Assembly (NCBI GenBank): GCA_958352855.1
Contig: CATWQE010000001.1
Span: 196,596-260,595, forward strand
Source: an uncultured Bacillota bacterium
GTDB taxonomy: Bacteria > Bacillota > Clostridia > Lachnospirales > Lachnospiraceae
Length of the DNA: 64,000 nt
Direction: 5' to 3'
The notes under the pieces are model-generated. The model ran no database searches and was not told the origin of the DNA. It was given only the letters and a program-made list of their open reading frames with translations. The translations under genes were made by a program, and so were the position numbers. Shown here piece by piece: positions 16,272 through 24,432 of this stretch (the stretch's first letter is position 1; each line of letters opens with the position of its first letter).

Positions 16272-17318
16272 ATGGGGCAGTTTGAAGTATATAATAGCTT
16301 TCCCGGGGAATTCACTTTCATCTCCAACCATTTCCTGGATCGCTATATGCCTTCCGCAAATGGTGAATTTGTAAAAATTTATCTCTATCTGCTAAGGCAC
16401 GCCTGTCAGGAGAAAACCCTTTTGGAGCTTTCCTCTATTGCAGACGTTTTTAATTGCACAGAAGCAGACGTACTAAGGGCATTACGGTACTGGAAAAAGA
16501 CAGGAATTCTGGATGTTTCCTTTGATAGCAAAGGGATTCTTACCAGAGTTGTATTCTACCCAATTACTGCCAAAGCTGAAACGCCCTTCCAAAACAGCTT
16601 AGAGGAAGCAGCCGCAGGTCTGGAGTCCCCAAAAGAGACCATCTCCTCCTCACTCACGCCTGATAAAATCAGGGCACTGAAAGGAAATGATGAGGTACGC
16701 CAGCTTTTGTTTATTGCAGAGCAGTATCTTGGCAAAACCCTCACACCGACAGATATGGAAACACTTCTGTTTCTCTACGATGAGGTTGGGCTCTCTGCAG
16801 AGCTGATGGAATATCTGATTGAATACTGTGTCTCCAAGGGAAGCACCAGTATGGCTTATATTAAAAAGGTAGGGCTTGCCTGGGCGGAGCAAAAAATTGT
16901 CACAGTGAACCAGGCAAAAGAAGAAACAAACCTTTACAACCGAAATTATTTTACGATATTAAGAGCCTTTGGTATCAAGAACAGGAATCCTCTGGAAAAG
17001 GAAATCCAGTATATGAATCTCTGGATGAACCAGTATGGATTCACCCTGGATATTATTTCCGAGGCTTGCAGCCGAACCGTACTGTCTACTGGAAAAGCCA
17101 GCTTTTCTTATGCAGACAGTATTCTGGAAAGCTGGTTCAAGAAAGGGGTTCATCACCTGTCTGACATTGACACACTGGATCAGAGCTTTCAGCAGAAAAA
17201 AGCTGCCAGGGCGGCGGATTCCAAACCCAAACCAGCGCAGACGAAAAACAAATTTAACAACTTTCACCAACGTAATTACAATATGGCAGAATTGGAAAAA
17301 CAGCTTCTTGGAAAATGA
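16272..17318 (+). CDS. DnaD/DnaB-type primosome component
   Basis: 348 residues. The N-terminal winged helix (VKIYLYLLRHACQEKTLLELSSIADVFNCTEADVLRALRYWKK, trimmed start) and the C-terminal DnaD-like helical domain (about 220-290: YNRNYFTILRAFGIKNRNP through SFSYADSILESWFKKG) match helicase-loading proteins DnaB/DnaD of Firmicutes, with an intermediate degenerate DnaD-like segment. These proteins remodel origin DNA and help DnaI load the replicative helicase. I chose ATG 16272 over 16263, since AAAGG lies nine bases before 16272 and abuts 16263. It is followed by the helicase loader, as in the B. subtilis dnaB-dnaI operon. Confidence 0.85.
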   Translation: MGQFEVYNSFPGEFTFISNHFLDRYMPSANGEFVKIYLYLLRHACQEKTLLELSSIADVFNCTEADVLRALRYWKKTGILDVSFDSKGILTRVVFYPITAKAETPFQNSLEEAAAGLESPKETISSSLTPDKIRALKGNDEVRQLLFIAEQYLGKTLTPTDMETLLFLYDEVGLSAELMEYLIEYCVSKGSTSMAYIKKVGLAWAEQKIVTVNQAKEETNLYNRNYFTILRAFGIKNRNPLEKEIQYMNLWMNQYGFTLDIISEACSRTVLSTGKASFSYADSILESWFKKGVHHLSDIDTLDQSFQQKKAARAADSKPKPAQTKNKFNNFHQRNYNMAELEKQLLGK

Positions 17319-17338
17319 AACAGGTAAGGAGGCAAATC

Positions 17339-18385
17339 GTGCCACTGAAGAACTTTCAATATGATGCGCTTATGCGCAATTACAACCAAAAACAGTTTTT
17401 ACATAAACATGAACAGGATGAACGCATTCAAAAAGCTGAAGCAGAGATTCCCAGGCTTTCAGAAATCCGCCGGGAGATTGCTTCTCTGGGACTGCAAAAG
17501 GCGCGATTCATGTTAGGCGCTTCTAAGGAGGGGGATTTCGATCTTACCTCCCAGATTCAGCGCCTTGCCCTGGAACGGAGCCGGTTGCTTACCCAACATG
17601 GTTATCCTGAAAATTATCTGGAACTCCACTATGACTGTCCTCTTTGCAAGGATACGGGATTTATTCTTACCGAAGAGGAGGATGGACCTGGTAAGGTAGA
17701 AAAATGTTCCTGCTTTCGCAAAGCAGCAGTGGATCTTCTGTATACTCAGTCCAACATACGGGACATACTGAATACAGAGAACTTCCAGCATTTTTCCTTT
17801 GATTTTTATTCCCCGGAATTTACAGATGCCTCCAGTGGCATGACTGCCCTGGAAGCTGCCAAAAAGGCTGTAGAAAAGTCCTGGGACTTCATCCAAAGCT
17901 TTGACCATGCAAAAGATAATTTATTGATATACGGAGATACCGGTGTGGGAAAAACATATCTCACCCACTGTATTGCCAAAGAGCTCCTGGAGCGCTCTTA
18001 CTTTGTTTTATATTTCACCGCCTTTGATTTATTTGACCTGTTATCCAGGAACACCTTCCAAAAGGATACCGAATCAGAAGATATGGCTTCCTTTATCTTT
18101 GAGTGCGACTTGCTGATTATTGATGATTTAGGAACAGAGCTAACCAACAGTTTTATTTCATCCCAGCTATTTTGCTGTATTAATGAAAGAATTTTAAACC
18201 AAAAGGCAACTATCATTTCTACTAACCTGACTATGGAAGACTTCCTGAATACTTATTCAGAACGGACTTTTTCCAGGGTCACAAGCAATTACACCATGCT
18301 GAAGCTGGTAGGAAATGACATAAGAATTCAAAAAAAACTTTTAGGAGGAAAAGAAAAATGGCATCAACATCCGCAGACACTTTAA
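17339..18385 (+). CDS. dnaI: DnaI/DnaC-type helicase-loader ATPase
   Basis: 348 residues. The N-terminal part carries a zinc-binding cluster (YDCPLCKDTGF and EKCSCF) and the C-terminal half is an AAA+ domain with Walker A YGDTGVGKTYL and Walker B LLIIDDLGTE, then sensor residues in TIISTNL. It loads the replicative helicase onto DNA with the DnaD/DnaB-like protein. I place the start at GTG 17339, because a perfect AAGGAGG lies six bases upstream and the protein then begins VPLKNFQYDALMRNYNQ like its relatives. The ATG at 17315, overlapping the upstream stop, has no ribosome site. The gene symbol is by family and context. Confidence 0.85.
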   Translation: MPLKNFQYDALMRNYNQKQFLHKHEQDERIQKAEAEIPRLSEIRREIASLGLQKARFMLGASKEGDFDLTSQIQRLALERSRLLTQHGYPENYLELHYDCPLCKDTGFILTEEEDGPGKVEKCSCFRKAAVDLLYTQSNIRDILNTENFQHFSFDFYSPEFTDASSGMTALEAAKKAVEKSWDFIQSFDHAKDNLLIYGDTGVGKTYLTHCIAKELLERSYFVLYFTAFDLFDLLSRNTFQKDTESEDMASFIFECDLLIIDDLGTELTNSFISSQLFCCINERILNQKATIISTNLTMEDFLNTYSERTFSRVTSNYTMLKLVGNDIRIQKKLLGGKEKWHQHPQTL

Positions 18386-19542
18386 AAACGCTCCCTGTAG
18401 GGCGACTGGGTATTATCCCGCTGAAAAGCTGCCAGGCTATGGGCCAGAAAGTAAATGACTACATTGTCAAGTGGAGAAAGGAACGGGACCACGAAGAGAA
18501 AGAATCTCTGAAGTTTGAGGGATATGAACGTGATTCCTATCTCATTGACTCCAAAGCTCCCCGCTTTGGTTCCGGGGAGGCAAAGGGAATTCTCAGCGAA
18601 TCTGTACGTGGAGATGACCTTTATATTATGGTAGATGTCTGCAATTATTCCATGACCTATACAGTATGCGGACATACAAACCATATGTCCCCTGATGACC
18701 ATTTCCAGGATTTAAAGAGAATTATTGCCGCTGTAGGAGGAAAGGCAAGACGTGTCAATGTAATTATGCCATTCTTATATGAAAGCCGCCAGCACAAGAG
18801 AACCGGTCGTGAATCCCTTGACTGTGCTCTTGCGCTCCAGGAACTCACTGATATGGGCGTAGACAATATCCTCACTTTTGACGCGCATGACCCAAGAGTA
18901 CAGAACGCCATCCCACTCCATGGCTTTGAAACTGTTCAGCCTGCCTATCAGTTTATAAAAGGGCTTTTACGTGCAGAACCAGACCTTGCCATTGACAGCG
19001 ACCATCTGATGATTATCAGTCCGGATGCCGGAGGTACCGGCCGCGCCATTTATCTGGCTAATGTTCTTGGCGTGGATATGGGTATGTTCTATAAACGCCG
19101 GGACTATTCTACTATTGTAGATGGCAGAAACCCCATTGTAGCTCATGAATTCCTGGGCGCTGATGTAACCGGGAAAAATATGATTATTATCGACGATATG
19201 ATTTCTTCCGGCGACAGTATGCTGGAGGTTGCCGCACTGCTGAAAAAACGCGGCGCTGCCAAGATTTTCATGTGTTCTACCTTTGGTCTGTTCACCAACG
19301 GTCTGGAGCGCTTTGACAAGGCTTATGAAGAGGGCGCCTTTGACAGACTTCTCACCACAAACCTGGTTTACCAGCCAGAAGAGTTATTGGCAAAACCATA
19401 TTATGTAAACTGCGATATGAGCAAATATATTGCGCTGATTATTGACACACTGAACCATGACGGTTCTATCAGCACACTGCTGAATCCAGTTGACCGCATC
19501 AACAAGCTGGTGCAGAAGCACAATCAGGCGCAGGGAAAATAA
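18358..19542 (+). CDS. prs: Ribose-phosphate pyrophosphokinase (PRPP synthetase)
   Basis: 394 residues, longer than the classic 310-320 residue enzyme, with a divergent N-terminus typical of a second clostridial Prs type. Conserved parts: MPFLYESRQHKRTGRESL (ATP/catalytic region), LTFDAHDPRVQNAIP, and the PRPP-binding loop MIIIDDMISSGDSM. It converts ribose-5-phosphate and ATP to PRPP for purine, pyrimidine, His, Trp and NAD synthesis. The start overlaps the dnaI end by 28 bases, with AGGAGG inside dnaI, so the two are coupled. A catalytic role is likely because the PRPP loop is intact. Confidence 0.88.
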   Translation: MASTSADTLKTLPVGRLGIIPLKSCQAMGQKVNDYIVKWRKERDHEEKESLKFEGYERDSYLIDSKAPRFGSGEAKGILSESVRGDDLYIMVDVCNYSMTYTVCGHTNHMSPDDHFQDLKRIIAAVGGKARRVNVIMPFLYESRQHKRTGRESLDCALALQELTDMGVDNILTFDAHDPRVQNAIPLHGFETVQPAYQFIKGLLRAEPDLAIDSDHLMIISPDAGGTGRAIYLANVLGVDMGMFYKRRDYSTIVDGRNPIVAHEFLGADVTGKNMIIIDDMISSGDSMLEVAALLKKRGAAKIFMCSTFGLFTNGLERFDKAYEEGAFDRLLTTNLVYQPEELLAKPYYVNCDMSKYIALIIDTLNHDGSISTLLNPVDRINKLVQKHNQAQGK

Positions 19543-19557
19543 GAAAAGAAATGCAAA

Positions 19558-19577
19558 AGGGGGGCAAACGCCCCCCT
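19558..19577 (-). terminator. GC-rich hairpin between convergent genes
   Basis: 8-bp stem AGGGGGGC/GCCCCCCT with a 4-base loop. The T-rich tail is on the minus strand (CTTTTGCATTTCTTTTC), so it best serves the AAA-ATPase gene to its right; on the plus strand no T-run follows. Confidence 0.6.
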
Positions 19578-19585
19578 ACATTTAC

Positions 19586-21280
19586 TCATAAATCTGACAG
19601 TTTTACTTTACATCGTTTCATATAACAGGCAATCCCATATTTCAAAATTTTATCTACTCCATTTTCCCGAAGTTCCTGGTCATATTTCCTCTCCTCCACC
19701 TGTTTCAAAGCTCTTTCGCAAGCCTGCTCAAGAGTTTCATCATTATTGGCATATTTCACTTCTATTAAAATCGCCATTTCACTGTTTTCCGTTTCCACCA
19801 GGATATCACTGTACCCTTCACCAGTTTCCTGATTGGAAAATACTCCCCATCCTTCTTTCACACCCAAAATTCCTAACAAAATCCCATGATAAAAATTTTC
19901 TTTCTTTGCTTTTCTCACAAAAGTGTCCCGGATACTGATTGTTTTTTTCAGATAGCTTTCAAAAATCTCCTGTACCTTGCTTTCCTCCCCGTTCTTCAGT
20001 GCATCACAAAAACTACTCAGCATATTTCCATCTTTTTTTACGCTCTCTTTAAAGTATTCCATAATCTGCATTTTAAAAATATCCCGAATTTCCAGATTGG
20101 GAATTTTAAGTTTGTACGTCTGCGTATCTAATACACCTGCTTGTGTCAGATATCCGGTTGTAAATAATACGCTCCAGATGTTTTCTATGGAATGGTACAT
20201 ATCTTGATAGGTCAGTTCCGGACGAACCCGTTTTATGATTTCTTCCCCTTCCATCAGAGCTTCAATCTCCCTCTTTGTTGTCGCACTTTTCGACTGCCTG
20301 ATAAATTCCTTCACTTCTGCATTGCCGCTTGTATTGACCCAATAATTCTGCGGAACAGCTTCTTTATTTGTGCGAAGACTGCGAAGGTAAGAGACCACAT
20401 CCCATGGACAATATACCTCTACATTTCCAAAACGGTATCCATCATACCATTCTTTCATACACTCATACTTATCCGTACATTCATAATACGTCAAAAGGTC
20501 ATGTACCTCCTGATCTGTAAATCCGAAATATTCATCGAAATCAACATCAGTAATCGTGAAGGTGGTAAAATTATTAAGACCAGTAAAGATGCTCTCTTTT
20601 GAGATACGCATACACCCTGTCAGCGCTGCAAATTTCAGACTATTGTTTGTTTTTAACGCCTGTTCCAACAGATTACGGATTAAAAATATCATTTGATCAT
20701 AATATCCATTTTCAAATGCTTTCGCTAAAGGAACATCATACTCATCAATCAAAAGAATAACTTTTGTTCTGTAATGCTTTTCCAATAATATAGATAACTT
20801 TTTCAGACTGCTGCAAAATATAGCCTCACTCATATTGTCATTCAAAAGTTTCTGATATTCTAATTTGTCATACGCGCTCAGTTGTTCACTTTCCAGAAGA
20901 AACTGCATTCTGGCTGTTACTTCTTTTATTATTTCAACAGCAAAAGCAAGCGCAGTCTCATATGTAGCTGCGTTAATACTTTTCAGTGAGACGGAAATCA
21001 CAGGATATTTTCCCATATAATCTTCGCACAATGTTTTCTCTTTTGAAATTTCCAGACCGTCAAAGATGTTCTTATCTCCCTCTGTGGAAAAAAAGTGTTC
21101 CATCATACTCATATTCAGAGTTTTACCAAACCTCCTTGGTCTGGTAAAGAGATTTACCATGCCTCCATTACGGAGCAATTCAGAAATCAGTCCTGTTTTA
21201 TCTACATAGTAATAATTATCTTTTATAAGCTGCTCAAAATTTTCTACTCCCACCGGAAGGCGCTTCTTTTCTTCACTCAC
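19586..21280 (-). CDS. AAA-ATPase-like protein with C-terminal PD-(D/E)XK nuclease domain
   Basis: 564 residues. The N-terminal AAA-like domain has the modified P-loop FTRPRRFGKTLNM (about 45-57) and Walker B VILLIDEYDVP. The C-terminal region has SDILVETENSEMAILIEVKY, a PD-(D/E)XK core (D, E-x-K). This two-domain family (DUF1703 type) is expanded in gut Bacteroidetes and Clostridia; no cellular role is established. The start codon is GTG with AAGGAG nine bases upstream, and an extended -10 TGTTATAAT lies about 30 bases upstream (21317-21309). It is a single gene with no obvious partner and may be a mobile-type or defence gene; that is speculation. Confidence 0.8.
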   Translation of the reverse strand: MSEEKKRLPVGVENFEQLIKDNYYYVDKTGLISELLRNGGMVNLFTRPRRFGKTLNMSMMEHFFSTEGDKNIFDGLEISKEKTLCEDYMGKYPVISVSLKSINAATYETALAFAVEIIKEVTARMQFLLESEQLSAYDKLEYQKLLNDNMSEAIFCSSLKKLSILLEKHYRTKVILLIDEYDVPLAKAFENGYYDQMIFLIRNLLEQALKTNNSLKFAALTGCMRISKESIFTGLNNFTTFTITDVDFDEYFGFTDQEVHDLLTYYECTDKYECMKEWYDGYRFGNVEVYCPWDVVSYLRSLRTNKEAVPQNYWVNTSGNAEVKEFIRQSKSATTKREIEALMEGEEIIKRVRPELTYQDMYHSIENIWSVLFTTGYLTQAGVLDTQTYKLKIPNLEIRDIFKMQIMEYFKESVKKDGNMLSSFCDALKNGEESKVQEIFESYLKKTISIRDTFVRKAKKENFYHGILLGILGVKEGWGVFSNQETGEGYSDILVETENSEMAILIEVKYANNDETLEQACERALKQVEERKYDQELRENGVDKILKYGIACYMKRCKVKLSDL

Positions 21281-21308
21281 GTTATCACACTCCTTCTCTG
21301 CTGGTTCT

Positions 21309-21317
21309 ATTATAACA
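21309..21317 (-). promoter_or_regulatory. Extended -10 promoter of the AAA/PD-(D/E)XK gene
   Basis: TGT-TATAAT on the minus strand; no good -35 hexamer at 17 bases. Confidence 0.45.
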
Positions 21318-21349
21318 AAAATACTCGCAAAATCCTATCTTTAACTTTT

Positions 21350-21772
21350 TCATATTTTATTCTGTATCCTCTCATTCATTTTCTGAGCCTGTTTTTTGTA
21401 ATACAGGGAAAACCCAAACCACAGAAGAAAGGACACTCCAATTTCCGCTGCAATTACTGCAACACAGCCTTTGATACCAAAAGATGCGGGAATCCATCCT
21501 ACCACAAAAGAGGTTGCTAAAAAGATAGCGCAGCCGATTCCCATATGAATCACGATTTTCATAACATAAGGCAGATTGGGACTTTCGTACACAATTCCTG
21601 GAATGGAAAATCCCAATCCCACCACAACTGCCCCCAGTACCATTTTTGTGTATGCATAATCTGTCAGAATGTAATCCCCTCCATTTATCAGGTTCCAGAC
21701 TACGCCAAACAGGGAAAAACAAACCAGGGCAGCGCTTACCCCTTTTATGGACAATTCTATAAGCTTCTTCAT
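21350..21772 (-). CDS. DUF3021-family membrane protein
   Basis: 140 residues with four predicted membrane helices (SAALVCFSLFGVVWNLI; MVLGAVVVGLGFSIPGIVY; IVIHMGIGCAIFLATSFVVGWIP; VAVIAAEIGVSFLLWFGFSLYY). DUF3021 proteins are nearly always encoded directly after a LytTR regulator, as here (14-base gap), and are thought to modulate it. I chose ATG 21772 because AGGAGG lies just upstream; the open frame extends 25 codons further without support. Confidence 0.85.
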   Translation of the reverse strand: MKKLIELSIKGVSAALVCFSLFGVVWNLINGGDYILTDYAYTKMVLGAVVVGLGFSIPGIVYESPNLPYVMKIVIHMGIGCAIFLATSFVVGWIPASFGIKGCVAVIAAEIGVSFLLWFGFSLYYKKQAQKMNERIQNKI

Positions 21773-21786
21773 ATAGCAAAACCTCC

Positions 21787-22221
21787 TTATAATCCTAAGT
21801 ATTTCTTTAAATTCGGAAGATATTTTCTGGAAACATAATCTTTGCATCCATTTTTCAAAATCAACAACATGCTTCCTCCAAAAGATGCTTCCACACCTTC
21901 TATGTACTTCAAATTTATCAGTGCGGTCTTTGAAATTTTCATAAAATCAGGTTTTAGCGCTTTCTCCAGCTCACACAGACGTTTTTTGCTTACATAGCTT
22001 TTATCTTTACAATAAATAACGGTTTTTTCATTTTCGATTCGGATTAAATAAATATCGTCTCCCTTTAACACAATCGTTCGCTCATTGTGGACTGCTGTAA
22101 TCACGTCACTGGTTGTTTCCAGCATAGAAACTGCCCTTTCTATTTCTTCATTAAGCTGGCTTGTATACAGGACTGCATAAGGTTTCTCCAGACCTTTTAC
22201 AATTTTTATTTCTACATTCAT
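21787..22221 (-). CDS. LytTR-domain DNA-binding regulator (no receiver domain)
   Basis: 144 residues. The C-terminal about 95 residues are a LytTR domain (KKRLCELEKALKPDFMKISKTALINLKYIE, SRKYLPNLKKYLGL). There is no receiver domain, the common form in LytTR/DUF3021 pairs. It probably regulates its own operon and the ABC transporter upstream. AAAGGAAAG precedes the ATG. LytTR proteins bind direct repeats; the intergenic repeat array 1.5 kb upstream, in front of the first gene of the run, is a candidate target worth testing. Confidence 0.85.
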   Translation of the reverse strand: MNVEIKIVKGLEKPYAVLYTSQLNEEIERAVSMLETTSDVITAVHNERTIVLKGDDIYLIRIENEKTVIYCKDKSYVSKKRLCELEKALKPDFMKISKTALINLKYIEGVEASFGGSMLLILKNGCKDYVSRKYLPNLKKYLGL

Positions 22222-22292
22222 ACTGCAACTTTCCTTTTATTTGATATTTTTACTCTTTTTCAGTATAGAATTCCCGAAATAAGATTTCAAGA

Positions 22293-22862
22293 TTAAATAG
22301 AAATAATCCGGGCTGTATCTTTTAACCTGTCTTGTTCATCTTCATGAGAAACAAGGATAACACCTTTTCCCTCTGCTAATTTTTCGTCAATCACAGCCCA
22401 AATCATATTCTTTTTCATGGTATCTAAAAACGCAAAAGGTTCATCTAAGATATACCATTCCCTATTGATTGACATGAGAATAAGGATATAGATTAATTTC
22501 CGTTCCCCTCCTGATAACATTCCCCATTGCTTTTTCCATAGCGTTCTCACATGTTCTCCATTATGCTTTTCAAACTCTGTTACTTCTACCATTTTTCCTT
22601 CCATTCGGTAAACAAACTTCAGGAAATCTTCGCACAAAAGTCTGTCCGAAAAAAAGATACTTTCATTAATATAAAGGATACTTTCATTGCCGCTAATCAT
22701 AGCTTTCTTATCTTTTCGTATACCTGAGATGTAATCTAGCAACAACGTTTTACCTGTTCCATTGTTACCTTTTAGATGATTTAATTCCCGTTTTATGCAT
22801 AAATTCACAGTCTTTTCAATATAAGGCAGTCTTAAATTTTTGATATTGATATCTTTATCCAT
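22293..22862 (-). CDS. Short ABC transporter ATPase
   Basis: 189 residues, shorter than the usual 220-240. Walker A KGNNGTGKTLLL, signature LSGGERKLIY, Walker B WYILDEPFAFLD and the switch His in VSHEDE are present, so it is likely functional. The segment between Walker A and the signature is reduced and has no clear Q-loop. It starts eight bases after the membrane gene and would energise that permease. Similar compact pairs handle lantibiotic or peptide export/immunity, but the substrate is not shown. Confidence 0.8.
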   Translation of the reverse strand: MDKDINIKNLRLPYIEKTVNLCIKRELNHLKGNNGTGKTLLLDYISGIRKDKKAMISGNESILYINESIFFSDRLLCEDFLKFVYRMEGKMVEVTEFEKHNGEHVRTLWKKQWGMLSGGERKLIYILILMSINREWYILDEPFAFLDTMKKNMIWAVIDEKLAEGKGVILVSHEDEQDRLKDTARIISI

Positions 22863-22870
22863 AACCCTTG

Positions 22871-23551
22871 CTATCTCCTTTCCTTAGAATTAGGCTCAAA
22901 ACGCCAAATGCTGATTCCACCCAGAATAAATGCTAAAATTGTAAAAATACAGTATCCAGCTAACTTTTCCATAGTATAATTGATTACTAAATCTGACACA
23001 CAATACAAAGGATTATACCTGTTTAACATGGTATCTCTGCCTACTAACAAAAACATTCCGAATATCAGAATTGTAGAAATTGTTCTAATAGAGTTTACAT
23101 GAAGTCTTTTTAATAAAGTCACTCCATGTCCCAAAAAAGCAAATGGTATGCATAAAACCATTGTTCCAAAACTATATACCACTAAATGAGATATAGAAAA
23201 CTGTTTTAAAATCCCCGCTACAATATCAAATACAAGGATACTTAGCACAGAAAAAATAATCTGTGTCGTTAAATTCCCAAGAAAAAATGCTGTTGGCGAA
23301 TAGTGAATGGAAAAAATTGTCCTCAAGCACCCTGTCTCCTTTAATTCTAAAGTATAGACACCTATTCCATAAACAAAAGAGCATAAAATCATATATACCC
23401 ACCATGGTATTAAATCTTTTTCATTTTCTATATTTTGAAAATTTAACAGAAACATAACCATAGGCAATAAAATTGCCCAAATAAAAGGAATTTTATCTTT
23501 TAATAAGGATTTCATGTTCAAAATAGTATAGGCTAAAATTTGTAGAACCAT
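22871..23551 (-). CDS. ABC-2-type membrane permease
   Basis: 226 residues with six predicted helices (for example FIWAILLPMVMFLLNF, WWVYMILCSFVYGIGVY, FFLGNLTTQIIFSVLSILVFDIVAGIL, YCIFTILAFILGGISIW). This is the size and layout of ABC-2 permeases. AAAGGGG is positioned before the ATG. It is the first gene of a leftward run permease-ATPase-LytTR-DUF3021. The upstream 500 bases contain the ~53-bp repeat array. Substrate unknown. Confidence 0.75.
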   Translation of the reverse strand: MVLQILAYTILNMKSLLKDKIPFIWAILLPMVMFLLNFQNIENEKDLIPWWVYMILCSFVYGIGVYTLELKETGCLRTIFSIHYSPTAFFLGNLTTQIIFSVLSILVFDIVAGILKQFSISHLVVYSFGTMVLCIPFAFLGHGVTLLKRLHVNSIRTISTILIFGMFLLVGRDTMLNRYNPLYCVSDLVINYTMEKLAGYCIFTILAFILGGISIWRFEPNSKERR

Positions 23552-23716
23552 GGAAATACCCCTTTCTCAATTTTATGCTTATATCCTACATCCCCCCCTG
23601 CTTTTTGTCTCGCCAATCCCAATAAGTGGCAGAAATCCCAAAATAAAATGCATAATTGGGTATCCGAAATCCTACTCTAAGAATACAATAAGTAGATTTC
23701 TATCTTTCTCCTGATT

Positions 23717-23934
23717 CCACCTACTTTTTTCACCACTGGATAGGCTACAAAAGCACTTTTTCAATTTTCAACCTACCTTTTACATGGTTATCATAAGCCA
23801 AGTTCAGCTTTAACAAGATTCCCCACCTATATTTCTCTGTCTTTTTATAGGCTACATAACCAAGTTTTCTGTTTTCCACCTATTTCATTCCATTTTTTAT
23901 AGGTCACAAGACCAGATTTTTCATTTCCCACTTA
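23717..23934. repeat. Degenerate ~53-bp tandem repeat array
   Basis: The motif CCACCTA (variants CAACCTA, CCACTTA) recurs at 23717, 23769, 23823, 23876 and 23928: spacings 52, 54, 53, 52. In phase with it a second motif ATAGG(C/T)-N-AC recurs in the middle of units (23740, 23847, 23899, with a diverged copy near 23784), followed by CCAAG-like and T-rich stretches. CCTAT and ATAGG are complementary, so each unit can form a small hairpin. It fills most of the 513-base gap between the ABC-2 permease and the next rightward gene; nothing codes here. Confidence 0.7.
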
Positions 23935-24064
23935 TTTACTTCTCCCCACGCTTTAAATCCATGCATAAAATTATACATTTTTTATAATGTTTTTATTGAA
24001 GTTTACAGACTATTATTGTATAATAAATAAAAATAAAGGAATATTTCAGTCAGGAGGTGCCATT

Positions 24065-24283
24065 ATGAGAGAAAAACTCATTCCTATTCTCAAAGTCAGC
24101 ATTGCATTTTTTGTTGTCTTGTACACGATTTTCATTTACCAGGTAACCCAAAGCATTAGTCTGGTAACTCTCTTCATTCTCCTGGCAGGTCTTGCACCTG
24201 TACTACATATGGCCTGGACCTACCTGCAGATTAAGTTTGACGAATATCAGGATGTGCGTTACATGCATTATATGAAGAGATAA
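24065..24283 (+). CDS. Small two-helix membrane protein of unknown function
   Basis: 72 residues, MREKLIPILKV at the start. Two hydrophobic helices (VSIAFFVVLYTIFIYQV and SLVTLFILLAGLAPVLHMAWTY) are followed by a charged, tyrosine-rich tail ending MHYMKR. A perfect CAGGAGGTG sits seven bases before the ATG, which is why the longer frame starting at 23987 is rejected. I do not recognise a family. It lies alone, ended by a hairpin, and is unrelated in obvious ways to the moaA gene that follows. Confidence 0.7.
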   Translation: MREKLIPILKVSIAFFVVLYTIFIYQVTQSISLVTLFILLAGLAPVLHMAWTYLQIKFDEYQDVRYMHYMKR

Positions 24284-24321
24284 ATCTTTTCTTTTTTCAT
24301 ATGTGTTTCTCCTTTCATAGA

Positions 24322-24361
24322 AAACGCTGCTTCGGAAAAATTATTTCCGGTTGCAGCGTTT
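24322..24361 (+). terminator. Hairpin after the small membrane protein gene
   Basis: AAACGCTGC/GCAGCGTTT outer stem and CGGAAA/TTTCCG inner stem, ending in TTTCTTG. Probable terminator, weak T-run. Confidence 0.55.
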
Positions 24362-24389
24362 CTTGTATATATACTTTGAAACACATCTC

Positions 24390-24398
24390 TGGTATAAT
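24390..24398 (+). promoter_or_regulatory. moaA promoter (extended -10)
   Basis: TGG-TATAAT, 34 bases before the moaA start; the -35 region is weak (TATACT at 24370). Confidence 0.5.
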
Positions 24399-24432
24399 TG
24401 AAATAGGATTTTAGAAAGGTTGGTTTTATAAT

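Noticed and set aside
17315..17338. ATG at 17315 as start of dnaI
   Set aside because: It overlaps the upstream stop but lacks a ribosome site; GTG 17339 has a perfect AAGGAGG and gives the expected N-terminus.
23717..23934. CRISPR array
   Set aside because: The repeat units are too degenerate, no spacers of constant length with unique sequence exist, and no cas genes are present.
24284..24432. Moco riboswitch upstream of moaA
   Set aside because: The region holds a hairpin and an extended -10 promoter with a leader too short for the element; none of its conserved blocks are visible.
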